Positions 11,985 to 22,289 of a DNA stretch of 55,969 bases are shown piece after piece; the stretch's first letter is position 1; every line of letters begins with the position of its first letter. The notes under the pieces are model-generated. The model ran no database searches and was not told the origin of the DNA. It saw only the letters and a list, made by a program, of their open reading frames with translations. Made by a program: the position numbers and the translations under genes. The stretch spans positions 227,624 through 283,592 of the forward strand of contig JBNGIO010006320.1 of NCBI GenBank assembly GCA_049999805.1. The letters run 5' to 3'. Origin of the DNA: Folioceros fuciformis (Eukaryota; Anthocerotophyta; Anthocerotopsida; Anthocerotales).

Positions 11985-13087
11985 TTAGAGCTTCGCTGGT
12001 TTGGGGAAAAGACTGGGTGTCCACTTCATTGCTATGCCTAGATTTCCCTTGATAGTCATCTTGCCCCTGAGCGAAAATGAAACGAAACCAATAATCAGCA
12101 GCCATTATTCCGAAAGTGGCCCTTTGGGAGAAAGAGGAACTCAAGCAGGAAACGACATGTGGAATTTAAGCACGTACATCAGGAAATCAGTTTGAGGATT
12201 CCTTTTCCCTGCAGCAGCTGCAACAAAGTCGGCATCCACAAACCCGAAGGTGGCATCAGGTTGGATGTCGGGGCGCTCACCTGCGCAAGGACGTAACCAT
12301 GTCATGACCCTACACTTTGTGTGAGGTTGAACGGGACAAATTACTCTGAAATACCTTTGTAGACATCGAGGTTCTTCAAGTCAACAATAAAGGTTTGCTC
12401 GGCCACTCCTAGCTTCTGCTTGAACCAAATACTCGTTAGGCTTCGGACACGAAAAAAATGTGCACCCTTGCTGCCAGATTCAAATCCACTCAGCCGCACA
12501 GCAAGCAGACTAGGAAGCGGTCAGGGGCAGCCACACCGAGTCGGTACTCAGGCAGAAAAAGGAAGGTCAACAAGCACAAACACAAGACCCTACTAGTTGC
12601 AGTGAAGGGCAACAAATCTGACAGCACCCACGAAAACCCGAAATTTCTCGACGTCCGAAACAGCCAATCCAGATCGCGCTGTCAGATGTTGGAGCAGGCA
12701 AACACAAGTTCATACCGAGAAATTTCAGTCCCGCTCCAAAGATGCGGACCACTGGATCAAGCCACAACCGCTGCGGAGCGACACGCGTTCCTATAGTCCA
12801 CCTCCAACAAACCATCCGAGCTACCAGAAATTCGGTCCAAAACAGCTCCAATCACATAGCTACCGGCCCGCAATCCACCAAGCAAGCACTCCAATTGCGC
12901 CTTCACAGCCAAACCAAGAGAGGTAGCGTACCTTTGGAGAGATTTTGAAGGCGTAGATATGTCCATTCTTCTTGGCCACTTCCTTGCCTTGCTCGGACTT
13001 CAGATGCGACCGCATCATGTCAAACAGCGGCTCAGACTTGAGTTGCACGGCGTTGCCGCCTTGCTTCATCTCGCCTGCGTTCACCAT
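11985..13087 (-). CDS. SCP2: Sterol carrier protein 2 (SCP2) domain protein, peroxisomal
   Basis: Model: complement of exons 11985-12066, 12178-12280, 12355-12415 and 12932-13087; 133 aa. A 516-bp first intron separates the N-terminal exon. The frame closes perfectly across all four exons. The product is a stand-alone SCP2 fold that binds sterols and fatty acyl lipids. Visible family landmarks are AFKISPK, QTFIVDLKNLDVYKGE, PDATFGFVDADF, a GKRNPQ turn and MTIKGNLGIAMK. It ends in PAKL, a PTS1-like tripeptide (AKL) predicting peroxisomal import, comparable to the SKL end of Arabidopsis SCP2. The length matches the plant family (about 120-135 aa). The short exons are easily missed without homology. 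Confidence 0.92.
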
Positions 13088-13522
13088 CGCTTGCCTGCTC
13101 GTCTCCCTCCCTCGCAGCTCTTGCCGGCCTCTCCGTTCCCTCTGATATCACGCGCACTCTGCACCGCTCTACCTACACTTACAAGAAAGACCAAGACGTG
13201 GCAAACTTTTCGGAGTTTCAGCCGTGATATCTGATCAGCCAGTCCCCTGTAGTTGTCTCATCATCATCCCTCTATGTCCGTCCTATGTTCCGTCTTCCTT
13301 CGACGCTACAAATAATCTGCGGCGTGGAAGTAGCACCCCCCGACAAATCAATTTCCACTTTCTTGCAAACGTATTGTGTTCACACCACGCTATGCAAGAC
13401 TACTATTTCCAAATGCAGACACAGGAGGCCCTCGACCCGCCTTCACCGAGCCCTTCCACGTCAGTGGCTTCTGCACGCACATCCACCGGATTTACGAGGA
13501 AATGGACGACTCCGAAGCTCCT

Positions 13523-14268
13523 CTACTGCGGGGATGGCGGAATGAGATTCACCAGGACGCAGAACAGAGCCAGTACTACGAAGGCAGCATAGAGCAAAAT
13601 ATCGGCACTTCCAAACGCGTCCAGCACGCGATCCGCTCCCTCACCCATCTCGTACTTGCCACCCCTGACAGAGCCACCCCACTGCAACGCGCACGATCAG
13701 ATCCTTGCTATGGCAGGAAGAGATGCAGAATGCGCAGAGGCATGGCGGCACGCACTTCGGTGAGCCGAGGGCCCCCGGATTTGCTCCTCGGATCACCATT
13801 GGGAGGCCTCGGCTCGGGGGATGCATCCCCTTTGCTGTAGCTCAGCCAGGCTTCGTCCCAGTCCCTCTCCTTCTTGGAACGGCCGGTGTCCCCATCGCCC
13901 CCTGCGCCAGGACAAGAGAGATGAATCCGGCCAGCTCCTGGTAGACACTTTTCACTCCCGCTCGTCAAGCAACCAGACTTCCATACCAGGCTCGTCCGAG
14001 CTGCCGTCGGAGACGCATCGTGGCCGTAGGCCGGAGATGCGCAGTTGCGGCACCCTGCTTTTCAGAGCCAGGAATCCGTTCCTTCCTGCCAAGACAGACA
14101 TCCATCACTTCCACTTCCACGGCCCTAGCCCGCCATCGCCATGCATGGCTACGAAGGCAGGTACATCCCATTCACCCCTTTCCGAGGTCAAGGCAGCTAG
14201 CTACCTGTTGCCAAGAAGGCAGGGTTGAGGGACTCCGACGCTGCCGAGATGCAGGGGACAAGACGCAT
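13523..14268 (-). CDS. Small predicted plastid membrane protein, family not recognised
   Basis: Model: complement of exons 13523-13681, 13756-13901, 13987-14085 and 14205-14268; 155 aa. All junctions are GT-AG, the phases agree, and the frame closes at TAG. The first 45 residues are rich in Ser, Arg and Leu with few acids, like a chloroplast transit peptide. A charged middle follows (KKERDWDEAWLSYSKGD), then a Gly-rich stretch (WGGSVRGGKYEMGEGADR) and one C-terminal hydrophobic helix (about residues 129-149, ending NLIPPSPQ). This suggests a single-pass thylakoid or envelope protein with its tail at the membrane. I cannot name the family. The start at 14268 is the nearest ATG giving a transit-like leader; a longer frame extends upstream. 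Confidence 0.7.
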
Positions 14269-15472
14269 CCCTGTCAAGGATGGATGCATTTGCACTTTGT
14301 AGTCACCGACGCCAGTGCCTTCCTGAACGTGGACTGGAGGAAAGCTGGAACGGAGTTGGGAAATAAAACCCTTCACAGCCCCCGGGTGACAGATGGACAG
14401 CCCTCGACCTGGTCTGACGACCAGCATCCGGTCTGCGTGGTTCGTGGAGGTCCTCGTCTTTCTCTCTCTTTGGGGGTTCAGCACGGATATGCTTGCGTCA
14501 ACAATCTCTTAGCTTATAGAAGTGGTTGGCGACAGAAAACGAAACGTGCGGATTTGGCCGTGCCCGGGAGCGCCTTCGGGCCTCTGGGCGGCATGGCCTC
14601 GACCGCAGCCGTGTGGTCTGGTCTCTGCCTGTCTTGCCGAGGCAGGTGCCAAGTTCTCTCATCTCTCTAAAAGTGATTATTACACGGAGAAGGGTCTGCT
14701 GTCCTCACCCGCACCCGCAGGCACCTTCCAGCATTTGCATTTGCAGGTGCAGGTGCAACCTCGTATTGGCTTCCAGAACGGTACACCTTGCATGAGCAGT
14801 TGTTGTGGGTCCAGGTGCAGAGCTTAATCCAGGCCTACCGAGATGGTGAAGACGGGCATTAGCCTCTAGAATAACTCCTTTTTCGGGATTGCGCAAGGGA
14901 AGTTCTCACCTTCCAAAGGATCTTGTTCCGGAAGGAGCCAACCGACGACCTCGTCTGCGTGGCCAGTAAACAACGTTATTAGAATAGTGGCAGCGGAAGC
15001 GGAGCTCGCCGGACATCGGAGGGCAACGTCTTCGTCCTCTTCGTCCTGATTCCGAGTGGTGCGCCTAGCATTTGAGCGTTGGGAAGTGGCCTTCCGCAAG
15101 TCTTGGTCTCCGCAGTATCCATTTCTGTTGGTCTGACAGGTGACGTATAGATCGCACTTTGCCCAAGGGAAATGTCCAGCTTGTCCTGGCCACTACGGAG
15201 TTCGTAGCGGGATAGTAATAGCATTGGGGGTTTTGGCGGTCGGGGGGAATAATTCCAAGTATTCTAAGGATGAGAGTGGGTTCGGGCCCGGTTTGCAGAA
15301 TTCTGGAGGAGGGCAGCGCGGGTTGGACGTGTGGCCAAGCACACGGGCCTGCTTGTGCCAGATGCTGCTGTTTGTGAAAGAGCACTGGTGGAATCCGGCA
15401 CCTAAGACGCAGGGGACAGAGGCAGGGGAAGGACACCGGGTGCTTCTGCTCATCCAAAATGAGAGGCCCAGG
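14269..15472. other. Divergent promoter region between plastid protein and SPARK kinase
   Basis: About 1.2 kb separating two genes that point away from each other, so both promoters should lie here. Short direct repeats such as gcatttgcatttgcaggtgc occur near 14735. Open frames on both strands (for example the minus strand at 14866-15099) have no recognisable family and are not called. Confidence 0.4.
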
Positions 15473-15476
15473 ATGA
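15459..15476 (+). promoter_or_regulatory. Five-codon upstream ORF overlapping the kinase start
   Basis: An ATG at 15459 opens a five-codon frame (MRGPG) whose TGA stop (15474-15476) overlaps the ATG of the receptor kinase (15473-15475) in the form ATGA. If the transcript includes it, ribosomes would have to leak past or reinitiate at the overlap, which usually lowers or conditions translation of the main frame. This rests on the chosen kinase start, which is supported by the signal peptide that follows. Confidence 0.5.
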
Positions 15477-17516
15477 GGACGCTGGGACGCTGGGCAGCAG
15501 TCGTCACAGTTCTGCCCATGCTGATCGTGCTTGTGTCGTGCAGAGCTTTGTCTGTGGAGAGGAGATGCTTGGATGCGCAGGAGGACTCTTCTCCGTGCCC
15601 CTTGAATTTCACGGCCGGATGGGCAGTGTTTCCTTGGATTGGAGACCAAATCAAGAGCAGCTCTTTGGACAAGCAGTGCTCAGGGGTGATCGCCGGTTTG
15701 AACCTTGTTGTGTCTGTGCATGTGCGTGCCACCGGTGCATTCTTTGTGCCTCAACATGCAGTAGCTGGTTGCCTCGATGACTTGGAGGTGAGTGGGCCTG
15801 TTTCTCCACACCACGGTACGATCGCAAATGGTTGGTGGGACTGGAATGGGGTGATTGTGAAGGTCAGACCTTTGGTGTGTGTTGCAGTCGGCGTTGCAGG
15901 CATACGGAGCGCCTTCCACCTTGCTGCAGCAGTGTAACATCTCTCTGAACGAGTTGTCCGACTCCTCCAACGTCTGCCAGGGCAACCTGACAAGCAGCGG
16001 CATACGACGCCGGATTCCTGCTGATGAGGGGGCAACCATCAACGCCACTTGCGGGGTTTCTCTTACTGAAATTGCATCGTGCAGCCTCTGCACCGCCAGC
16101 CTGGTGAACTTGTCGCAGAGGCTGTATGGAAATGGCTCCAGTGCGCAATGCTTTGATGCCGCCAACATATGGGCAGCCGCGGTGGTAAACAGCCGAGGGC
16201 CCCTCGATCCTGACACTGCCAGATGCTTGTTCTCCATCGGTCAGTGGACTTCCAGCAAAGGACAAGTCCGCCGGAAGGTGATCATCGGAGCGGCGGCAGG
16301 GGGAACCCTGCTAATTGCGATCGTTGTAGGAGGCGGGATCTGGTTGAGGGGCAGGAAGCGGAGGCTGGCCAAGGCGAAAGCACAGAGCCAGCTTCTACAC
16401 AGTTTTGCCGAGGCCTCCTTGCAGTCTGGCAGCAGCGTGGTGTGGTATGACATGTCCGTCATCAAAGCTGCTACCAGGAACTTCCACAGGGACACCATCA
16501 TCGGAAGTGGCGGCTACGGCAATGTGTTCAAAGGCCAGCTGCCTGACGGCTCCGTTGTGGCACTGAAGAGATTCAAAAACTGCTCGCCGGCTGGGGACAA
16601 GGATTTCGCGCACGAAGTGGAGGTTGTCGCCAGTGTGCGGCACCGGAACCTGGTAGGACTGAGAGGCTGCTCCATCTTGAGCGGCCCTTTGGAGGGGCAC
16701 CAGAGAATCATCGTCTTGGACTTCGTCCCCAACGGCAGCCTCCACGACCACCTGTTCGGGAAGAAGTACCCACCCTTGGACTGGCCGACGAGGAAGAAGG
16801 TAGCCATCGGCACCGCCAGAGGAGTGAGCTACCTCCACAACGATGTGAAGCCGGCTATCCTCCACAGGGACATCAAGTGCAGCAACATCCTGCTGGATGA
16901 GAACATGAATGCTAGGGTTGCGGACTTCGGTCTGGCCAAGTTCACACCCGAGGGCATGACTCATGTCACTACCAGAGCAGGAGGCACTCCTGGCTACATC
17001 GCTCCCGAGTACGCTCTGCTCGGACAGCTGACGGAGAAGAGTGATGTGTACAGCTTCGGCATCGTCCTGCTGGAGCTTCTCACCGGAGTGAAGGCACTCA
17101 ACGCAGCCATGAAGCAGGGAGACTCTCCTGTACTCATCAGCGACTGGGCTTGGTACCACGCCAAGAATGGCAGGTTAGAGAAAATACTGGACCCAAGAAT
17201 GAAGAAGCAGGAGCCTCCCGAGGTGATGGCCAGATTTCTGTTCATCGCACTGCTCTGTACTCACTACCAGGTGAACGCCAGACCTTCTATGGAGGAAGCT
17301 CTCAGGTGGATGGAGAACGAACATATCGTCCTCCCCCCAATTCCTGAGCGTGACATCCCGATCACCTCGACTATTGATGAGATAGAGAGGTCCGTTGGCG
17401 GATCAGGAAACCTCTCAAGCAAAAGCGGCTTCCAGTCCTACAGTAGTTCCGAGACAGACTGGGAGACACACTCCAAGTCCACGTTTCCGACGACACTAGA
17501 CAGGGCGTCCGGGTAG
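15473..17516 (+). CDS. SPARK-domain receptor-like protein kinase (At1g11050/RKF3 type)
   Basis: Exons 15473-15787 and 15888-17516; phase 0 intron with donor GTGAGT; 647 aa. The signal peptide is at about 1-27. The extracellular SPARK domain follows with spaced cysteines (CPLNFTAGW, LLQQCNIS, NVCQGN, SCSLCTASL). A transmembrane helix lies at about 235-258. The intracellular Ser/Thr kinase has its glycine loop GSGGYGNVFKG near 311, the ATP-anchoring Lys in VALKRF near 332, HRDIKCSNILLD near 431, DFGLAK near 451 and an APEY segment. All catalytic residues are intact, and the HRD Arg makes it an RD kinase. The Ser-rich tail may be phosphorylated. SPARK kinases sit at the plasma membrane; some relatives act in symbiosis, others are uncharacterised. 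The single intron lies between signal peptide/SPARK start and the rest. Confidence 0.93.
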
Positions 17517-17716
17517 TACCCGGCAGGTAGTGTTCTTGATATTATTATTACTTTTATTCTTCTTCTGAAAGCAAACATTCCTACCCTCCAACAATGTTTC
17601 TCAGTTGCAAGTGCACTCGTGTATCCATCCGCCCTGCTGGAACTTGTGTTTAGTTCTAGTGATCGTCTAAGAGTTCGGCATGCTTCAAACTGGACCGCCC
17701 CAAAACCTGGACCCCC

Positions 17717-19377
17717 TCAATGGCCCAACTGCTGAATTATTCCAGGAAGAGACTGAGCTCCGACAAAGAGAGCATCCGCAAACAGGACCACCGCGACCTG
17801 GGCACGCCCAAACGTGGGACAATGTGATGAGGTCAGAAGGTTGGAAGACACAAAGGACTCCAAGCAAGTCCATGCCCAAATCATACCAGTCGCCCAAAAA
17901 ACATCGCTCTGTATCCCCATCCTTCCTTGGCAGCCTGAGCACGCTGTTGATCCGTCCACCTGCGAGGACCCAGCGTCATCACTACTTGTTGAGCCATCGC
18001 AGTGAAATGACTGGCAAATAAACTTGTGCTTCGTGACAGAGGACGTACCCCAGGAACTCTGAGATACCACCGATTCCGGCAAACTTGAATGGCTGCGAAC
18101 CTTCCCTCTCCAAATCCTGCGTGCGAAGAGGACTGCTTCATGAGGCAATGCGGTGTACCAGCCGAGTCACGCAGGATAGCCAAGCCACGGACGTACCCCT
18201 TCCTCTGCAGCCTCAAGGCCCCCGCTGATCCAAAACAGATTCCTGTATCCCACTTTGTACATTTGTTCACATGCTGCGAGAGACCTGTGAAATGAAGACC
18301 TGTGAGGTGGAAGAGCATGCCTCCAAAACGACTCAAACTGCACAGTGAGAATAGGCAAGGCGGCACTCGACCAGGGAGAAGGAGAATACCTCAAGCCTCG
18401 TTGGCAGGTCACAACCACATTCGCACTCTTCGGGATTTTAGCTACCACGTCAGGCATGAAACGTCTGCGCCAAGCAACAAAACAGCACTGTTACAGCGGA
18501 CTGTAAGGCGAGATGAGAAACTTGTACGAGCCAGGATGTAGAGGCTGACTCGTTATATTTGGTCACAGGGTCACCGCTCCACCATCCCCCTGTGACAGCA
18601 ACAGGCAGATGAGGTGAGGTTGATCTTGTTTGTCCTCTGGGTCTGAAGAAGAGAAGGAGAATTATATGAGAGGGATGTGAGATGGGACGTACCCATGGTG
18701 AAGCTCGTCAGCTTCTTCAGCAAGGAGCCAGGGTCTATGGATTTGTCAACATCGTACATGGGAATCCACACCGAGTTCTTAACTGCTGCCTGACCATCAC
18801 AAAACGTCCTGTCAGCACAGGAAGACGAGACCCGGCCAGAGCAACGCGGAAGCCTGACTCTGATCCCGCCCACCTTATCCCGCTCGTACGATGGCCGAAC
18901 GTCTAGCAAGGTGTAGTCCGTCAGCTGCAGTGCATAGCCGGCTTCTTTGGGCGACATGGACTTCACCCTCCCCTCTTGCACCTGCACCGCACCCCCCACA
19001 CGGACATTGAGACTTGGCTCCTGCTGCTGGCAGCAGCATGGCACGCCTCCTGCCCGCAACCAATGCACCGCCCTTCCGTCCCATTGCCCTTGGTAGCAAA
19101 CCGGGGAATGCAGAATCACCTGCCTCGCCCACCGCTTCTCGGCTGCCATCATCTCCTTCATCTGCTCCGCCAAGTCCGCGCGCACCGCAAGCTGGCGGGA
19201 AGGAACGAGCTGCCGCCTCGCCCCATGGCGGCCGCCGGGAGACAGCTGCAGCTGCAGCTGCAGAGGCAGGGGCAGAGGCGCCCAGAGCGCACAAGCGCCG
19301 GACTGGACAGCCCCCGTCCTGCTCCCCACCACCAAGTGCACCGACAGCCCGGGGCCGGCAACGCCCAGGCCCGCCAT
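17717..19377 (-). CDS. STR11: Chloroplast rhodanese-like domain protein 11 type (STR11)
   Basis: Model: complement of nine exons 17717-17797, 17887-17959, 18049-18116, 18197-18284, 18390-18464, 18550-18589, 18693-18789, 18874-18981 and 19120-19377; 295 aa with every phase consistent. The Arg/Ser/Leu-rich leader (about 70 residues) is transit-peptide-like. The rhodanese fold follows: PKEAGYALQL, LLDVRPSYERDK, VWIPMYDVD, GGWWSG, then the active loop VVTCQRGLRSLAACE containing the catalytic-position Cys, and NLFWISGGLE. The C-terminal part WTDQQRAQAAKEGWGYR plus a hydrophobic end (VGAQSLPGIIQQLGH) matches plant STR11, including length (about 292 aa in Arabidopsis). It is probably a thylakoid or envelope-associated sulfurtransferase-like protein; its substrate is unknown. 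It converges with the SPARK kinase, leaving only 200 bp for both 3' ends. Confidence 0.93.
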
Positions 19378-20436
19378 CGCTCCCGCGCACCGACACAGCC
19401 CAATTCAGGAGCCCCGCGCGACCCGACCCACCAGCCTCAACCTCACCCTTCGCCTCCACCAAGCCCTCACACACATTCCAGCTGCGGAAATGGCGGCGGG
19501 CTCAGCGTGGGTCTCGCCCAAATCCACGGCAAACGCCCAACCCCACGACATTCCACCCACCCCCGCTGCGCACATACCTGCAGAGGAGATGGTGTCGACA
19601 TCGATATCCCTGTCCTGCTGCTCGCAACCGTCCGGGCCTGGCTGCCTTCCGGGCAAACAACTCCCAGCAGCATCCTGCCTCACCTCTCCGAAGGCTCGGT
19701 CCGGATTTTGTTTCAGAGCGCGAAGTATATCCTCCGCGCGGATGTCTGGAGTGGGTACTCTTATCTGACAGCGTTAATCAGACGCTTAGCGGAAGTGGGG
19801 CCTTCCTGGCCGTAATTCCTTCCATGGCAGGAGGGAACTTGAAGCGAACGAGCACCAAAAAAAAATTCTGACCATCCTATCCTGCGCTGTGCCCGGGAGG
19901 CGCCGCTAACCACCTCCGACAGCCATCCCGTTCGTGCTGTCTTTCTGATTCTTGAGAATTGGGGTGCCCAATAGGCGGGACGTGGATTCCTGCCACCTCC
20001 TCGCCAGACGGGCAGAGGCCTGGCCCGTTTAGCATCATTTCAGGTAAGGATTAGGATGACCTCAACCATGCACCCTGTCGTGGAAACTGGTTTCTCAAGC
20101 AAGGCGGAAAACGCAGAAATGCCACACAGGCGCCATCCGGACAGCAGTGGCAGCACTCTCAAAATCGCAGCAACCCAGTAAGTTGTTTGCATTTCAAAGT
20201 TGCATATAGAAAAGTGCGGTAATCTAACAAAGCTCCTCTTCCGGTAGAGCCATGGGAACGAGAGGGTAGGGGTAGGAATCTTCAGATTTGGCGTTCTCTT
20301 CTTAAGGCATGTTTCCTCACTATTGGGCAAGATGGGTCCTTCACTCTCTTTTGGCCGTATAGTCTTCTTTTTATTTTATTTTCTTTCCGTATCGTCCCAC
20401 ATTGATGCACCCAACTCCCCCAACTTTTTTTTTTCA

Positions 20437-21118
20437 GGCTATGCCTTAGTTTTCATCTCTTAGGGATTTGAAGGCTATGCCTCAGTTTTCATCTCTTAGG
20501 GATTTGAAGGCTCCAAGCTTCTATTCTTGAAAAACAATACAAGCAGGTGCAGCTCAGTCTTCGTAAGAATCCTTCTATCCCCAACCTAGTTGGATGCAGT
20601 GCTATTTGTACTTAAAAAAGTGCATAGGTTTTTAGCCTTGATTCGACCTTGCATCCAAGCTTTCCAAATAGCAAAAGCCACATTTTCTACTAAGATGAGT
20701 TGTGAAAGCTGTGACCTACTAAGATGAGTTGTGAAAGCTGTGACAGTTGCGGCCCTATAGTTCTAAGGCTGCAAGACTAAAGGCTACAAGGCTTAAGCCC
20801 CTTTGGCCACACTGACTAAAGGCTACAAGGCTTAAGCCCCTTTGGCCACACTCTCACTCAGTTGGGCCTCTGCCCAAGGTCTATCCTTACAACCACATTG
20901 CATGGAGGAGCCCAAGGTCTATCCTTACAACCACATTGCATGGAGGATACAAGGCCTGAGCTCCTTTGACATAGTCTCACTCAGCTAGGTCTCTACCTAA
21001 GTTCTGGACAGACAAAGTCATTGGCCTCATGCCCTGTCACATGGCGGAGGCCTCCATTGAATCTCACGAGAAAGCACAAGTAGAGGCCTCCATTAAATCT
21101 CACAAGAAAGCACAAGCT
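20437..21118. repeat. Run of five separate short tandem duplications
   Basis: Five unrelated sequences are each present as two adjacent near-identical copies: 20437-20508 (36-bp period, ggctatgcct), 20687-20744 (29 bp, ctactaagatgag), 20775-20852 (39 bp, gactaaaggctac), 20872-20947 (38 bp, gcccaaggtctat) and 21047-21118 (36 bp, gaggcctccatt). A further short one with tcttatctttgt lies near 21700. Copies differ by 0-2 bases. Confidence 0.95.
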
Positions 21119-21977
21119 TCATTGCCGCGTGATATGCTAAATCAGTTTTACTAGAATAGTTATACAAGAAAAGGTTTGGTTGTTCAAGATTGCACTTACC
21201 AGAAATTTGTTTACATTCATGGCATGTACAAAGGATCAATTATCCCTCACACATGCTTCACAATTAAATCTCAATTTGAGGCTTGCCTTCATGAGAAAAA
21301 AAGACTCTCATGTTATAGAGTGTGTCCATATAATAACCAAGTATCCAACTACTTGTATTACTACATGACAACTGACAACACATTACAACTTCAGAGCCTT
21401 GGAATTTTTCTACCACATAGTTAAGCATAGTTGAATTGATCCACTACCATTGTAGATTCAACCATTACAAATGATTCAGATGGATAGATTGATGAATTGC
21501 TCTTCAGCATTTTGTGTTCATAATAATCACCCATTAAGCTTTGTAAGGATATGCACAAAGCAACCAAGACATGTTGTCTTCATATGAATCTTCCACAAGG
21601 CAAGGAGGATTTGTTTACCATAAAGCATGTGACATTATAGCAGTGCATTACTTTTAGTGTAGGAGGATACTCGTTTGGCTCCTTTGCATGTCCCTTTCTT
21701 ATCTTTGTTGAGATCTTATCTTTGTCTCAACCAAGGGCCCTTATGTCTATTTGATTCTGAAGAAATATGTTTTACTTTACTGTTATATCTACTGCACTGG
21801 CTCGCGCTATGAGATGAGAGATTCATGTTGGACAAACACACATCACAGCGCCAAGGTGGGAGCGGCATAAGGACTTGGACTCGAAAGTCGAGAAGAGGAC
21901 TATCTGAAGTGTGCAAAAGGGCAAAAGTACTCCCAACCACGGCTGTCTTGTACTGCAAGGTGGCCCGGTGCGAACGG

Positions 21978-22008
21978 GAGAGAGAGAGAGAGAGTGTGTG
22001 TGTGAGTG
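21978..22008. repeat. GA/GT microsatellite upstream of the RING-like gene
   Basis: A (GA)n tract runs directly into a (GT)n tract about 280 bases before the chosen start codon of the RING-like gene. It probably lies in the promoter or 5' leader. Confidence 0.85.
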
Positions 22009-22289
22009 TTTTCGAAGTGCATGGACCGTTCTATGGGCTGAACTGTGGGTGGGCCATATGGAAGTTTGGGCGCGCATTTGAGCAAAGGAAGAGGACGCAG
22101 CAGCAGCCAGGGATTGGAGGTCCGTGTTCCTCCCCAACTGGGTGAATGCTGGCTAGGTCATGGAGTGTGGGGATTTGCTTAGCTGGCGGACTGGCTGCAG
22201 CTGCGGCTCTGGCAATGGCCCGGCTGCTGCAGAATTCGCGTATTCTTGGAGAGGCGGGGAGATGGAAATAGTGTGGAGGTGATCAGCTG

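Larger units (their letters stand above)
19378..22289. other. Intergenic region with AT-rich island
   Basis: About 2.9 kb between the STR11 gene and the RING-like gene. The first 600 bases are GC-rich and should contain the STR11 promoter. From about 20,300 to 21,800 the sequence turns AT-rich and is full of short tandem duplications (listed separately). An open frame at 21176-21424 has no recognisable family. I support no gene here. Confidence 0.45.

Noticed and set aside
14020-14670. Plus-strand frame of 216 codons
   Set aside because: It overlaps the exons of the plastid membrane protein on the other strand, with no recognisable domain.
19014-19871. 285-codon plus-strand Ala/Pro-rich frame
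   Set aside because: It lies opposite the transit-peptide exon of the STR11 gene and looks like an antisense shadow of a GC-rich leader.
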